Assembly (NCBI RefSeq): GCF_025567315.1
Contig: NZ_JAOQJE010000004.1
Coordinates: forward strand, 1 to 64,000
Source of the DNA: Agathobaculum ammoniilyticum
GTDB taxonomy: Bacteria > Bacillota > Clostridia > Oscillospirales > Butyricicoccaceae
Reading direction: 5' to 3'
Length of the DNA: 64,000 bases
Shown: piece by piece, positions 7,915-16,886 of the stretch
Layout: the number at the start of each line of letters is the position of its first letter
Position numbering within the stretch: position 1 is the stretch's first letter
Notes under the pieces: model-generated
The model's database searches: none
Told to the model about the DNA's origin: nothing
The model's input: only the letters and a program-made list of their open reading frames with translations
Program-made: the position numbers and the translations under genes

Positions 7915-8811
7915 TTACGTTGCAGCGCCGCAGAAATTCGTGGGGAAAAATCGCGGATCGAGGGGCTTTTGCTGATAATAGCGTTCGAGGACTGCGCGCT
8001 GAAGCGACACGGCGAGCGGCACGGCCGCGTCGAACAGGTCGCAGAAGGACTCGGTTCGTTCGCCGCTGCCCGAGGACCAGGGGCGGTGCGACTGGTTGGC
8101 GCAGTCCGCGGCGAGCGGTTCGGCGGGACGGATCAGCGAGGAGGCGAGACCGGCCTTGCCCGCGAGCCGCTCCAGATGCACCAGGCGGCCGCGGATATGG
8201 CTGCCGCTGTGCGTCAGGTGCAGCACACGGCGCATGTCGTGCAGCGAGCGGTACACCGCGGCGGGGGAGACGCGCGCGCCGCACGCGCTTTTCGCCGCGC
8301 CGGCCAGCACGCGCGCCAGCACGGTGCATTCCGCGGCGCTGGGATCGAGCAGGCGGAACGCCTCAAACTCCGCGGGGGCGGCAGCGATGTAATTGGTGAT
8401 CAGGATGCCGTCGATATCGCTTTCAACCAGCTTGCGCCGCGCCTCGGCGGAATAATTGGGCAGGTAGAGCGAGAGGCGGTCGGCCTGCGCCTCCAGGAAA
8501 GCGTGGGTCACGCGGTCGAGCGCGTAGTGTGTGCAGAAGCCGAATACATACGCGAGCGCGGCGGCGTCATGCTGTTGCACAGCGGCGACGCACAGCGCTT
8601 CAAACAAAGCGCCGGGCGGCTCGGTGTGCATGCGGCGCGCCAGACGGCCCAGCGGGCCGGAGAATGGCGCGTGGTAATAGTAAAGCGGGTCCGGCCCCTG
8701 TGCGCCCCAGCGGTATCCCGCGGGGTAGGTGGCGGCGATGTGCGCGGCCGAGTCTCCTGTAACGCGCTGGACGGTCGCGGCAAAAATATGATGGGTGGCA
8801 TAAGACGGCAT
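7915..8811 (-). CDS. Zinc-dependent phospholipase C family protein
   Basis: A 298-residue protein with the layout of the zinc-dependent phospholipase C / S1-P1 nuclease-like fold: MPSYATHHIFA near the N-terminus, WGAQGPDPLYYYH, then FGFCTHYALDRVTHAFLE, giving the His/Asp zinc ligands. No signal peptide is visible, so it may act in the cytoplasm, as many clostridial members of this family are thought to. ATG 8811 follows GGAAAGGGA at good spacing; the longer reading to 8877 would run into the divergent promoter. It is divergent from ychF. Its biological substrate is unknown; calling it a phospholipase is by family only. Confidence 0.75.
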   Translation of the reverse strand: MPSYATHHIFAATVQRVTGDSAAHIAATYPAGYRWGAQGPDPLYYYHAPFSGPLGRLARRMHTEPPGALFEALCVAAVQQHDAAALAYVFGFCTHYALDRVTHAFLEAQADRLSLYLPNYSAEARRKLVESDIDGILITNYIAAAPAEFEAFRLLDPSAAECTVLARVLAGAAKSACGARVSPAAVYRSLHDMRRVLHLTHSGSHIRGRLVHLERLAGKAGLASSLIRPAEPLAADCANQSHRPWSSGSGERTESFCDLFDAAVPLAVSLQRAVLERYYQQKPLDPRFFPTNFCGAAT

Positions 8812-8862
8812 AATGGTTCCCTTTCCGCAGCAGCCTGCAATGTTGATACCAGAAACGGTGAC

Positions 8863-8913
8863 AATAGTATACCGCAAAAGATTGCAAAATGCCAGCGAAA
8901 GCGGTATACTATT
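8863..8913. promoter_or_regulatory. Divergent promoters inside a 13-bp inverted repeat
   Basis: Perfect arms 8863-8875 and 8901-8913 (AATAGTATACCGC and its complement). Plus strand: -35 TTGCAA (8882-8887), 17 bases, -10 TATACT (8905-8910) for ychF. Minus strand: -10 TATACT (complement of 8866-8871) with a weaker -35 TGGCAT 17 bases away for the phospholipase gene. Each arm contains one -10 element. Confidence 0.6.
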
Positions 8914-8970
8914 TGCAAGACAAAAAACGGGGACAGGGCTTCCCTTATCCTAATTGGAGGAATGGCAATC

Positions 8971-10074
<1,104 letters not shown>

Positions 10075-10087
10075 GGGAGTATTGCTC

Positions 10088-10117
10088 AAAAAGCGCCGTG
10101 AAAAACGGCGCTTTTTT
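10088..10117 (+). terminator. Terminator after ychF
   Basis: AAAAAGCGCCGT (10088-10099) pairs with its complement at 10105-10116, ending in T6. Confidence 0.9.
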
Positions 10118-10178
10118 GTATTTGAGGGTAGATTTGTTTACTTCTTGTGATTATATTGTGAATTTAACCGAATTGTTA

Positions 10179-10207
10179 TTGCATATCCCACAAGCTCTGT
10201 ATATAAT
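10179..10207 (+). promoter_or_regulatory. Promoter of the VanW-family gene
   Basis: -35 TTGCAT (10179-10184), 17-base spacer, -10 TATAAT (10202-10207). The leader to ATG 10358 is about 145 bases and holds no clear structure I recognise. Confidence 0.7.
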
Positions 10208-10357
10208 GAGGATGGTATAGACCGTCGAAAAATGGCGAGCGGTGTGCTTGCCGTTTTATTTTGTATGATATTTTTCATTTACGCATATATAAAGACAGCG
10301 AAACAGGGGAAGATCATGTTAGAAAACCGGATCAATAAAACAAGGAAAGGGGCGCAT

Positions 10358-12061
10358 ATGGTGAAGCGTACGGCGAAGAACGCCGCGCCGAAGGCGGAAA
10401 AGAAAACGCTCCGCGTGCCGCTCGCCCTGAAGATAGTCGGCGGCGTGGCAGCGGCTCTGCTGGTCCTGCTCTGCGGGTTCACCTACCTTTATCCGAATGT
10501 GTTCCCAGGGGTGACGGTCGGGCCGATCGCGGTCAGCGGGCTGAGCCGGAGCGCCGCCGCGGCGCAGATCGAAAAGCAGAGCGCGCCACTGTATGAGGAC
10601 GCGGACGTTTCCGTCACAATTTATGAGCAGACCTACCGTATTCCGGTGCGCGACGTGCTGGAAAATGTGGACGCGGCGCAGTCCGCGGAGAACGCCTATG
10701 CGGTCGGACGCACGGGCAACCCGCTGGCCCGCATGTGGGATGTGGTCACAGCGGTTTTCGGCAGGGGCGAGGCGCAGCTGGCGGCCACCGTGGATGAGGA
10801 GGGGCTGAAAAAGGCACTGTCCGACATCGCCGCGGAGGCGTTGACCGAGCCGGTAGAACCCACTTGGGACATTGGCACGGATACCATGACCATCCATGCC
10901 GGCAAGCCTGGCGTACAGTTCGACACGGACGCGGTCGAGCAGGCGCTGACGGAAAAGATCCGCCTGATGGATTTCGAGCCGTATGAGGTTTCGACCGAGC
11001 TGACCGAGACGCCTGCGATCAATGTGGATAAGATCGCCGAGCAGGTGATCGGCGAGCCGGTGAGCGCGACGGTCAATAAAGAGGACGGCAAAACCATTGT
11101 GCCGGAAAAGCCCGGCGTGCAGTTCGATATCGACCAGGCGCGGGAGATCGTGGGGGACGGGACGGAGCAAAGCTATTCCGTCCCGATCACGACCACGCAG
11201 CCCAAGGTGACGGCGGTGGACCTGCAGGAAAAGCTGTTTCGGGATACGCTGGCGCAGGCGGTGACCTACCTGGACGAGAGCAATACCGCGCGCACCAACA
11301 ACGTCAATCTGGCGTCGGCGGCCATCAACGGGACCATACTCAACCCGGGCGATGAATTTTCGTATAACGGTGTGGTCGGAGAGCGCACCGAGGCGCGCGG
11401 ATATAAGCCGGCGCACGCATATGTCAACGGCCAGATCGTTGACGAGTTCGGCGGCGGCGTCTGCCAGCCCTCCTCCACGCTGTATATGGCCGTGCTGCGC
11501 GCGGACCTGGAGGTGACCGAGCGGTATAACCATTCCTATACAGTCGCCTATACGCCGCTGGGCGAGGATGCGACCGTGGATTACGGCAATCTGGATTTCC
11601 GGTTCAAGAATAATACGGATTATCCGGTCAAGATCCTGGCGCAGCAGAGCGGCGGGCAGATGGTTATGACGCTCGTCGGCACCAAGACGAGCGACAAGAC
11701 GGTTACGACCCGCACCGAAGTGTTGGAAACCTATTCGCCGCAGACGATCGAGAAAAAGGATAATTCCATGAAGGTGGGCCAGACGCGCTTGGATGTGAGC
11801 GGCATCACGGGCTATTCCACCCGCACCTATAAGCAGATCACGGAAAACGGGAAGACGACCGAGGTGCTGGCGAACAGCTCGCGGTATGACAAGCGGGATA
11901 AGGTGGTCTACGTCGGCACGATCCAGCCGGAGCAGCCCAAAACCGAGGAACCGCCCAAGACGGAGGAGCCGTCCGGCGACGGCGGGGAAGCCGGAGAAAC
12001 AGCGGAACAGGGCGCGTCCTCCGCAGCGGCGCCGGAAACGCCGGCGGGCGGCTCCGCGTGA
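10358..12061 (+). CDS. VanW family protein with peptidoglycan-binding-like and G5 domains
   Basis: A 567-residue exported protein. A basic N-terminus is followed by one membrane helix (about residues 25-48). Two tandem repeats of the 'peptidoglycan binding 4' type come next (repeat cores around MTIHAGKPGVQFDTD and KTIVPEKPGVQFDID), then the VanW domain (GDEFSYNGVVGERTEARGY, GGGVCQPSSTLYMAVLRADLEV), then a G5 domain ending in DKVVYVGT. The tail is a Pro/Glu/Ala-rich low-complexity stretch. VanW proteins are cell-envelope factors of unknown mechanism, often beside glycopeptide-resistance genes, but no van cluster is present. I chose ATG 10358 (GGAAAGGGG upstream); ATG 10316 is a second candidate. 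The next gene follows after 56 bases. Confidence 0.85.
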   Translation: MVKRTAKNAAPKAEKKTLRVPLALKIVGGVAAALLVLLCGFTYLYPNVFPGVTVGPIAVSGLSRSAAAAQIEKQSAPLYEDADVSVTIYEQTYRIPVRDVLENVDAAQSAENAYAVGRTGNPLARMWDVVTAVFGRGEAQLAATVDEEGLKKALSDIAAEALTEPVEPTWDIGTDTMTIHAGKPGVQFDTDAVEQALTEKIRLMDFEPYEVSTELTETPAINVDKIAEQVIGEPVSATVNKEDGKTIVPEKPGVQFDIDQAREIVGDGTEQSYSVPITTTQPKVTAVDLQEKLFRDTLAQAVTYLDESNTARTNNVNLASAAINGTILNPGDEFSYNGVVGERTEARGYKPAHAYVNGQIVDEFGGGVCQPSSTLYMAVLRADLEVTERYNHSYTVAYTPLGEDATVDYGNLDFRFKNNTDYPVKILAQQSGGQMVMTLVGTKTSDKTVTTRTEVLETYSPQTIEKKDNSMKVGQTRLDVSGITGYSTRTYKQITENGKTTEVLANSSRYDKRDKVVYVGTIQPEQPKTEEPPKTEEPSGDGGEAGETAEQGASSAAAPETPAGGSA

Positions 12062-12117
12062 GCGGACAGGGCGCGGTCCGGTAAAGACAGCGGGGAAACG
12101 ATAGGAGGAAACAGCAG

Positions 12118-13062
12118 TTGCACGATAGAGTACAGGTGAGAAAGACGATCAAGCGGCAGTGTAAGCGCAGGGTCAAGGAGCAGATCGGCCGCTGTGTGGG
12201 GATACAGTTTTTGTATGCGGTGCCATATTTCCTGCTGGTGCTGATTCTGTACCTCACGATATTCGGAGATTTATTTGTTTTGTACGCAAATGGGTACAGG
12301 GGAAACGCGCTTAGCATGGCTATGGAGCGCAACCTGAATTCGGTATGGCTGGTGATATTCGTCATGCTGGTCGTCACCGGCCCGCTGATGTATGGCATGA
12401 TGCGGTTTTATATTGGCCTTTTCCGTGGGGAGGAGCCGGGCGTTTCCGCGCTGTTCCAGCCGTTTACCTCGCTGCACTCGTTCTGGGCGGGTGTGCGGAT
12501 GGAATTCTGCCTGTTTTTCCGGCAGCTCCTCTGGTCGGTCCTACCCACGGCGCTGTTTTTCTTTGTGGGCATGGGCCTGCTGGTGAATGCCGTTGCTTCG
12601 GGGCATTACCTGACGCAAACGGATTTGACGGTGGCGGTGGCGGTGCTTTATGTATTCTACCAGCTCGTGTTGATCCCGATCCGCATCAAGGTGATGACCT
12701 ATCAGGCGGGCTGGGTCCTGATCAGCGAGCATGAGGCACTCGGCGCGTGGGATGCCACGCGCGACGGGAGCGGTGTGTTCCACGGGCATTATGGGAAGGT
12801 ACTCCTGTTTGTTTTAAGCTTTTTCTGGTGGTATGTGCTGTCCGGCCTTGTCAGCGGGCTTTGCTGGCTGATTGCGATGTTCGGCTTTGTGTTTATCCCC
12901 GGCGCGTCGGGCTTCGTGGCGTTCCTGCTGGCGCTGGCCGCAGGGGCCTGCTTGGGCGTTGTGATCAACGGTTTTCTGGCGGCGTACATCAATACCTCTT
13001 TTATCGGCCTGTTTGAATTTTACGCGGGCAGGACACAGGATGTCAGTCAGCCTGAGCAGTAA
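12118..13062 (+). CDS. Integral membrane protein, DUF975-like
   Basis: A 314-residue protein with about six membrane helices and short loops. The pattern of an N-terminal basic stretch, paired helices, a central amphipathic RFYIGLFRGEEPG segment and a C-terminal helix ending in AAYINTSFIGLFEFY is typical of the DUF975 family of clostridial membrane proteins, whose function is unknown. The start is a TTG at 12118, supported by a perfect AGGAGG nine bases upstream and no in-frame ATG before the first helix. It follows the VanW gene closely and is probably co-transcribed with it. Confidence 0.65.
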   Translation: MHDRVQVRKTIKRQCKRRVKEQIGRCVGIQFLYAVPYFLLVLILYLTIFGDLFVLYANGYRGNALSMAMERNLNSVWLVIFVMLVVTGPLMYGMMRFYIGLFRGEEPGVSALFQPFTSLHSFWAGVRMEFCLFFRQLLWSVLPTALFFFVGMGLLVNAVASGHYLTQTDLTVAVAVLYVFYQLVLIPIRIKVMTYQAGWVLISEHEALGAWDATRDGSGVFHGHYGKVLLFVLSFFWWYVLSGLVSGLCWLIAMFGFVFIPGASGFVAFLLALAAGACLGVVINGFLAAYINTSFIGLFEFYAGRTQDVSQPEQ

Positions 13063-13119
13063 GGGAAAAAACGGATAAAGCGGTGGCGGGAGCTGAAGGT
13101 GCCGCCGCTGTTTGCACGC

Positions 13120-13148
13120 TTGACAGGAAAATACCGTGATGCTATAAT
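13120..13148 (+). promoter_or_regulatory. Consensus SigA promoter for the T-box leader
   Basis: TTGACA (13120-13125), 17 bases, TATAAT (13143-13148): a full consensus match. Transcription should start near 13155, just before the T-box stem I. Confidence 0.85.
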
Positions 13149-13154
13149 GGAACC

Positions 13155-13451
13155 GTTATACAGGTAAGTATGGCGATGAAAAGGAAAGTACGGCGTGGAA
13201 AACGGCAAAGCGAGTCTCGGATGGTGGGAGCGAGACGCGGGGGCCGCGGCAGAAAATGGCCTTGGAGTCCCGCACCGAGCCGCGGTACGCGGGTAGGCTG
13301 CGGCGGGTGGGCGCCCGTTACAGCGCTTCGGGTATGGAAGTACCTGATGAGGCGCGCCGCCGCGAGGGACGCGTGAAGCAAGGTGGTAACACGGAAGCGT
13401 TTTTGCTCTCGTCCTTGAATGGAAAACCATTCGGGAGGAGGGCTTTTTTCA
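13155..13451 (+). ncRNA. T-box leader, probably methionine-specific
   Basis: The leader starts with a GATGAAAAGGAAAGTA stem I base motif and has a stem I apical region around 13208-13238 (GGATGGTGGGAGCGAGAC). The T-box sequence GGTGGTAACACGG lies at 13382-13394. A terminator hairpin at about 13411-13449 ends in T6 and overlaps the region that would form the antiterminator. The likely specifier is the ATG in GAAAATGGCCTTGG (13253-13266), i.e. methionine, which fits metG downstream. Uncharged tRNA-Met would favour read-through. The class is clear; the specifier assignment is by position and less certain. Confidence 0.82.
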
Positions 13452-13624
13452 TGCCTGCCGCTCTGCGGACGTGGCGGCCTGCGCCCTAATGGCAAACGAT
13501 GCGGGGGGCGGAAAACCTGAGGGACGTGTTCCCGTATCCATATACCGAACGGGACGCGCGTGATTGTAAGAATGGAGGGCTGCCGGATAGCGAGCTGTAT
13601 GCGCTGGTGTGCGAAAGGAGATAA
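13451..13624 (+). pseudogene. GNAT acetyltransferase remnant (RimJ/RimL type) with frameshifts
   Basis: Translating 13499-13624 gives ENLRDVFPYPYTERDARD and then 20 more residues before TAA. NLRD.FPYPYT..DA is a hallmark of RimJ/RimL-type N-acetyltransferases. Two frame changes upstream recover more of the same N-terminus: LRTWRPA (from about 13461) and ALMANDAG (13484-13507). The piece ends after about 60 codons, well before the acetyl-CoA site, so it is a dead, truncated gene. It lies directly behind the T-box terminator. Its stop overlaps the ribosome site of the next, intact GNAT gene. Confidence 0.72.
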
Positions 13625-14158
13625 ATGATTTTGCATCTGGAACGGTTGACAGATATACAGGATGGGCGGTATGATACTGCAATGGCTTTGTACGCGGAGA
13701 GCTTTCCACCGCATGAGCAACGACAGATAGCATCACAAGAGGCAATCCTGCGGGACAAACGGTATCGGTTTGAACTGGTCTTCGATGGGGTGGAATGGGT
13801 TGGCCTGTTACTGTGCTGGGAAACGAAAGACTTTATTTATGTGGAGCATTTCTGTATATTCCCTGAGCTGCGGAATCGCCATTACGGGCAAAGGACACTG
13901 TCGCTGCTACAGCAGAGCGGGAAGACCATTGTTTTGGAAATCGACCCCCCAGAGGACTGGGTTTCCTGTCGCCGCGCTGGTTTCTATGCGCGCTGCGGAT
14001 ACTGCACCAATCCGTATCCGCATGTACACCCGCCATATCATGTGGAAAACAGCGGACACAGACTGGTCGTGCTGTCCTTTCCGAAAGCGCTGACCGAGAC
14101 GGCTTACCAATCATTCTACAAATTTTTGCAGGATGTGGTTATGTACGACTGTTTTTGA
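13625..14158 (+). CDS. GNAT family N-acetyltransferase
   Basis: A 177-residue protein with GNAT topology: an N-terminal MILHLERLTD strand, ALYAESFPPHEQRQ helix, then DFIYVEHFCIFPELRNRHYGQRTLSLL, where the motif A region normally carrying Q/RxxGxG/A reads RNRHYGQ. LEIDPPEDWVSCRRAGFYARCGY is the usual motif B end. It should transfer an acetyl group from acetyl-CoA to an unknown amine. AAGGAG precedes ATG 13625. It sits between the Met T-box and metG and is presumably read through by the same transcript. Substrate unknown; a similar gene is found with EF-P/cell-wall genes in other Clostridia, but that says nothing firm here. Confidence 0.75.
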   Translation: MILHLERLTDIQDGRYDTAMALYAESFPPHEQRQIASQEAILRDKRYRFELVFDGVEWVGLLLCWETKDFIYVEHFCIFPELRNRHYGQRTLSLLQQSGKTIVLEIDPPEDWVSCRRAGFYARCGYCTNPYPHVHPPYHVENSGHRLVVLSFPKALTETAYQSFYKFLQDVVMYDCF

Positions 14159-14197
14159 TCTTATAAAATTTCATTTTCTATGAAGGAGAGCAAAGTG

Positions 14198-16132
14198 ATG
14201 GACAAGAAACCCTATTATATCTCAACGGCGATCGCCTATACCTCGGCCAAGCCGCACATCGGCAACACCTATGAGATCGTGCTGGCCGACGCGATCGCGC
14301 GCTACAAGCGCCTGACCGGATACGACGTGTACTTCCAGACCGGTACGGACGAGCACGGCCAGAAAATCCAGGAAAAGGCCGAGGCCGCGGGCATCACCCC
14401 GCAGCAGCATGTGGACAACGTCGCGGGCCAGGTGAAGGACATCTGGGACCTGATGAACACCACCTACGACAAGTTCGTACGCACGACTGACCCCATGCAT
14501 GAGAAAAAGGTACAGAAAATCTTCAAAAAGCTGTATGATCAGGGCGATATCTATAAGGGTGCGTACAAGGGCAAGTACTGCAAGCCCTGCGAGTCGTTCT
14601 GGACCGAGTCGCAACTCAAGGACGGATGCTGTCCGGACTGCGGCCGGCCGGTGGTGGACGCGGAGGAGGAAGCCTACTTCTTCCGCATGAGCAAGTACGC
14701 CGACCGCCTGATGAAGCATATTGAAGACCACCCCGAGTTCATACAGCCGGAGAGCCGCAAGAACGAGATGGTCAACAACTTCTTAAAGCCCGGCCTACAA
14801 GACCTGTGCGTGTCCCGCACCTCGTTCTCCTGGGGGATTCCGGTGGACTTTGACCCAGGGCATGTGGTTTATGTCTGGCTGGACGCGCTGACCAACTATA
14901 TCACTTTCTGCGGCTACGATCCTGATGGGAACCACGATGAGCACTATAAGCGCTTCTGGCCCGCGGACGTGCATTTGATCGGTAAGGACATCATCCGTTT
15001 CCACACCATCTACTGGCCGATCTTCCTGATGGCGCTGGGCGAGGAACTGCCGAAGCAGGTGTTCGGCCACCCGTGGCTGCTCGTGGGTGAGGGCAAGATG
15101 TCGAAGTCACTCGGCAATGTGATCTACGCGGACGATCTGGTGCGCCTGTTCGGTGTGGACGCGGTGCGCTACTATGTGCTGCACGAGATGCCGTTCGCCA
15201 ACGACGGCGTGATCTCCTATGAGCTGATTTGCGAGCGCATCAACTCCGACCTTGCCAACGTGCTGGGCAACTTGGTCAACCGGACAATCGCCATGACCAA
15301 GAAGTATTTCGGTGGCGTTATCCCCGCCCCGATTGCGGCGGAGCCGGTGGACGACGAGCTGAAAACGGTCGCGCTCGGCCTGCCCGCGGCACTCGAAAAG
15401 CGCATGGCCGACCTGCACGTCGCTGACGCGATCGACGAGGTGTTCACGCTTCTGCGCCGCTCGAACAAATATATTGATGAAACCATGCCCTGGGCGCTGG
15501 CCAAGGACGAGGCCAAGCGCGACCGCCTGGGTACGGTGCTGTATAACCTGCTGGAGTCCATCCGCTTTGCGGCGACCATGCTGCGCCCCTACCTGCCCGA
15601 AACGGCGGACAAGATCTTTGCGCAGTTGAACACCGCGGACAATGGTGTGGAGAGCCTTGCTTCGTTTGGCGGCATACAGGCGGGCGCGCAGGTGGGCGAG
15701 GCGTCCATCCTGTTCGAGCGCATCGACATCCCGAAAAAGCTCGCGGAGATCGAGGCGGAGAAGCAGGCCGCGCAGACGGCGGAGCAGCCGGTGGTCACTT
15801 TCCTGCCGGATATCCCGTTCGACGACTTCTGCAAGGTGGATATGACCGTGTGCAAGGTGCTCGCGTGCGAGAACGTCAAGAAGAGTGAGAAGCTCTTAAA
15901 ATTCCAACTCGACGACGGATCGGGTACGCCGCGCCAGATCCTGTCCGGCATCGCCAAGTATTACAAGGCCGAGGAATTGGTAGGCAAGACGGTCGTTGCG
16001 GTCACCAACCTGCCGCCGCGCAAGATGATGGGGCAGGAGTCATGCGGCATGCTGCTCTCCGCGGAGAAGGACGGCAAGCTCGATCTGCTCATGCTGGATG
16101 ATGGTATTGAAGCGGGTGCAAAGCTCTGCTGA
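14198..16132 (+). CDS. metG: Methionyl-tRNA synthetase
   Basis: A 644-residue class I aminoacyl-tRNA synthetase charging tRNA-Met. The HIGH-type motif is KPHIGNTYE, the KMSKS loop is GKMSKSLGN, and a zinc knuckle of CxxC pairs is present (CKPCESFWTE...CCPDCGRP). The C-terminal part after about residue 540 is an OB-fold tRNA-binding (EMAP/Trbp111) domain, DFCKVDMTVCKVLACENV to RKMMGQESCGMLLSAE. Length is normal for the form with a C-terminal appendix. AAGGAG lies nine bases before ATG 14198; the upstream ATG 14180 lacks a site. Likely under T-box control from 750 bases upstream, across two GNAT genes. Confidence 0.97.
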   Translation: MDKKPYYISTAIAYTSAKPHIGNTYEIVLADAIARYKRLTGYDVYFQTGTDEHGQKIQEKAEAAGITPQQHVDNVAGQVKDIWDLMNTTYDKFVRTTDPMHEKKVQKIFKKLYDQGDIYKGAYKGKYCKPCESFWTESQLKDGCCPDCGRPVVDAEEEAYFFRMSKYADRLMKHIEDHPEFIQPESRKNEMVNNFLKPGLQDLCVSRTSFSWGIPVDFDPGHVVYVWLDALTNYITFCGYDPDGNHDEHYKRFWPADVHLIGKDIIRFHTIYWPIFLMALGEELPKQVFGHPWLLVGEGKMSKSLGNVIYADDLVRLFGVDAVRYYVLHEMPFANDGVISYELICERINSDLANVLGNLVNRTIAMTKKYFGGVIPAPIAAEPVDDELKTVALGLPAALEKRMADLHVADAIDEVFTLLRRSNKYIDETMPWALAKDEAKRDRLGTVLYNLLESIRFAATMLRPYLPETADKIFAQLNTADNGVESLASFGGIQAGAQVGEASILFERIDIPKKLAEIEAEKQAAQTAEQPVVTFLPDIPFDDFCKVDMTVCKVLACENVKKSEKLLKFQLDDGSGTPRQILSGIAKYYKAEELVGKTVVAVTNLPPRKMMGQESCGMLLSAEKDGKLDLLMLDDGIEAGAKLC

Positions 16133-16138
16133 CAGAGT

Positions 16139-16197
16139 ATAGTGGGCTTCACAAGCCCACTATATGCGAAAGGCGGTTCCAGTAGAAACCGCCTTTC
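16139..16197 (+). terminator. Two tandem hairpins after metG
   Basis: An 11-bp stem with a 3-base loop (16139-16149 with 16153-16163), then an 11-bp stem (16168-16178 with 16187-16197) followed by only a short T-poor tract. They probably end the metG transcript. Confidence 0.55.
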
Positions 16198-16287
16198 GAT
16201 ACCCGAATGACGCCGCCTAAGGCGGCTGGGTCGGGGCATCCAAACACCCGGCATAGCGGGGGAGGGATGCGCGCTGCGGCGCGGTGG

Positions 16288-16314
16288 AACGGCGGTTCAG
16301 AGAGCCGCCGTTTT
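16288..16314 (+). terminator. Additional GC-rich hairpin with T-tract
   Basis: AACGGCGG (16288-16295) pairs with CCGCCGTT (16305-16312), followed by TT and GCTGTTT. The 287-base gap between metG and the next gene otherwise holds only a GCCGCC hairpin at about 16211-16225 and the promoter below. Confidence 0.6.
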
Positions 16315-16332
16315 GCTGTTTGGAGGCGGGGA

Positions 16333-16361
16333 TTGCAGGCGGCGCGAAGCTGTGCTACAAT
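16333..16361 (+). promoter_or_regulatory. Promoter of the DUF4177-like gene
   Basis: -35 TTGCAG (16333-16338), 17 bases, -10 TACAAT (16356-16361). Confidence 0.6.
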
Positions 16362-16419
16362 AAAAGAGCGAAGGGCTGCGGCTGGCGCCGCGGCTCGCTT
16401 TTTATGGGTGGGGGTCTGG

Positions 16420-16629
16420 ATGATGTATCAAGACGAATACGTTTCGCTGTACAGGGGCGGCGGCTTTTGGATCAACAATGCGGAATGTAAGCATCGGAAA
16501 ATTATCGACCGGTATGCGGCGCAGAGGTGGCGGTATGCCGGCTGTTTGCCGATAAAGCTTTCCGGCGATAGTGGCCTGATGAAAGAGGCCGATCTGGTGC
16601 TTGGAAGGCCTGTGGAGGATGAAAAATGA
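16420..16629 (+). CDS. Small DUF4177-like protein
   Basis: A 69-residue soluble protein (ATG 16420 or 16423). The order MYQDEYVSLYRGGGF, HRKIIDRYAAQRWRYAGCLP, then KEADLVLGRP is the beta-alpha-beta pattern of DUF4177, a short domain of unknown function common in Clostridia: a strand, an Arg-rich helix with 'II..YA..GW+', and a closing strand with acidic and hydrophobic residues. It has its own promoter and a G-rich ribosome site (GGTGGGGG). Its stop overlaps the ATG of the following small membrane gene (ATGA), which suggests the two were once translated together. Confidence 0.6.
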   Translation: MMYQDEYVSLYRGGGFWINNAECKHRKIIDRYAAQRWRYAGCLPIKLSGDSGLMKEADLVLGRPVEDEK

Positions 16630-16876
16630 ACGCGGCAAACATTCCGATGGCAGTCATCCTGTGCTTCTGCGCGGCGGTATTTGCTGTCGGCGGCTGCTGG
16701 GCGGCCATACGGCGCGACTCGATGCACTTCTGAGCGGGCAGCACGGTCAAACCGGAGGAAATCCGCGATATCCCAGCTTATAACCGCGTCTGTGCGCGGC
16801 TGTGGAGGGGGTACGGTGCGGGCTGGACGCTTTGATCGGCATTTACAGATATATCTACAAAAAATACAAGCGATAA
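16626..16876 (+). pseudogene. Small membrane protein gene with nonsense mutation and internal deletion
   Basis: ATG 16626 overlaps the DUF4177-like stop. Reading in frame gives one membrane helix (MAVILCFCAAVFAVGGCWAAIRRDSMHF), a TGA at 16731-16733, and then, in the same frame, TVKPEEIRDIPAYNRVCARL up to a second TGA at 16833. A +2 frame then gives IGIYRYIYKKYKR and TAA. I recognise a clostridial family of two-helix proteins with 'PMHFWSG.TVKPEEI.DI.AYN' and a C-terminal IY.KYK tail. The first TGA falls at or next to the usual Trp (TGG to TGA), and most of the second membrane helix is missing. The gene is therefore broken, unless TGA is suppressed, for which there is no sign. Confidence 0.65.
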
Positions 16877-16886
16877 GGATGAACCC

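Noticed and set aside
10358..12061. Glycopeptide resistance cluster
   Set aside because: VanW-domain proteins are common envelope proteins; no vanA/H/X/R/S genes are near.
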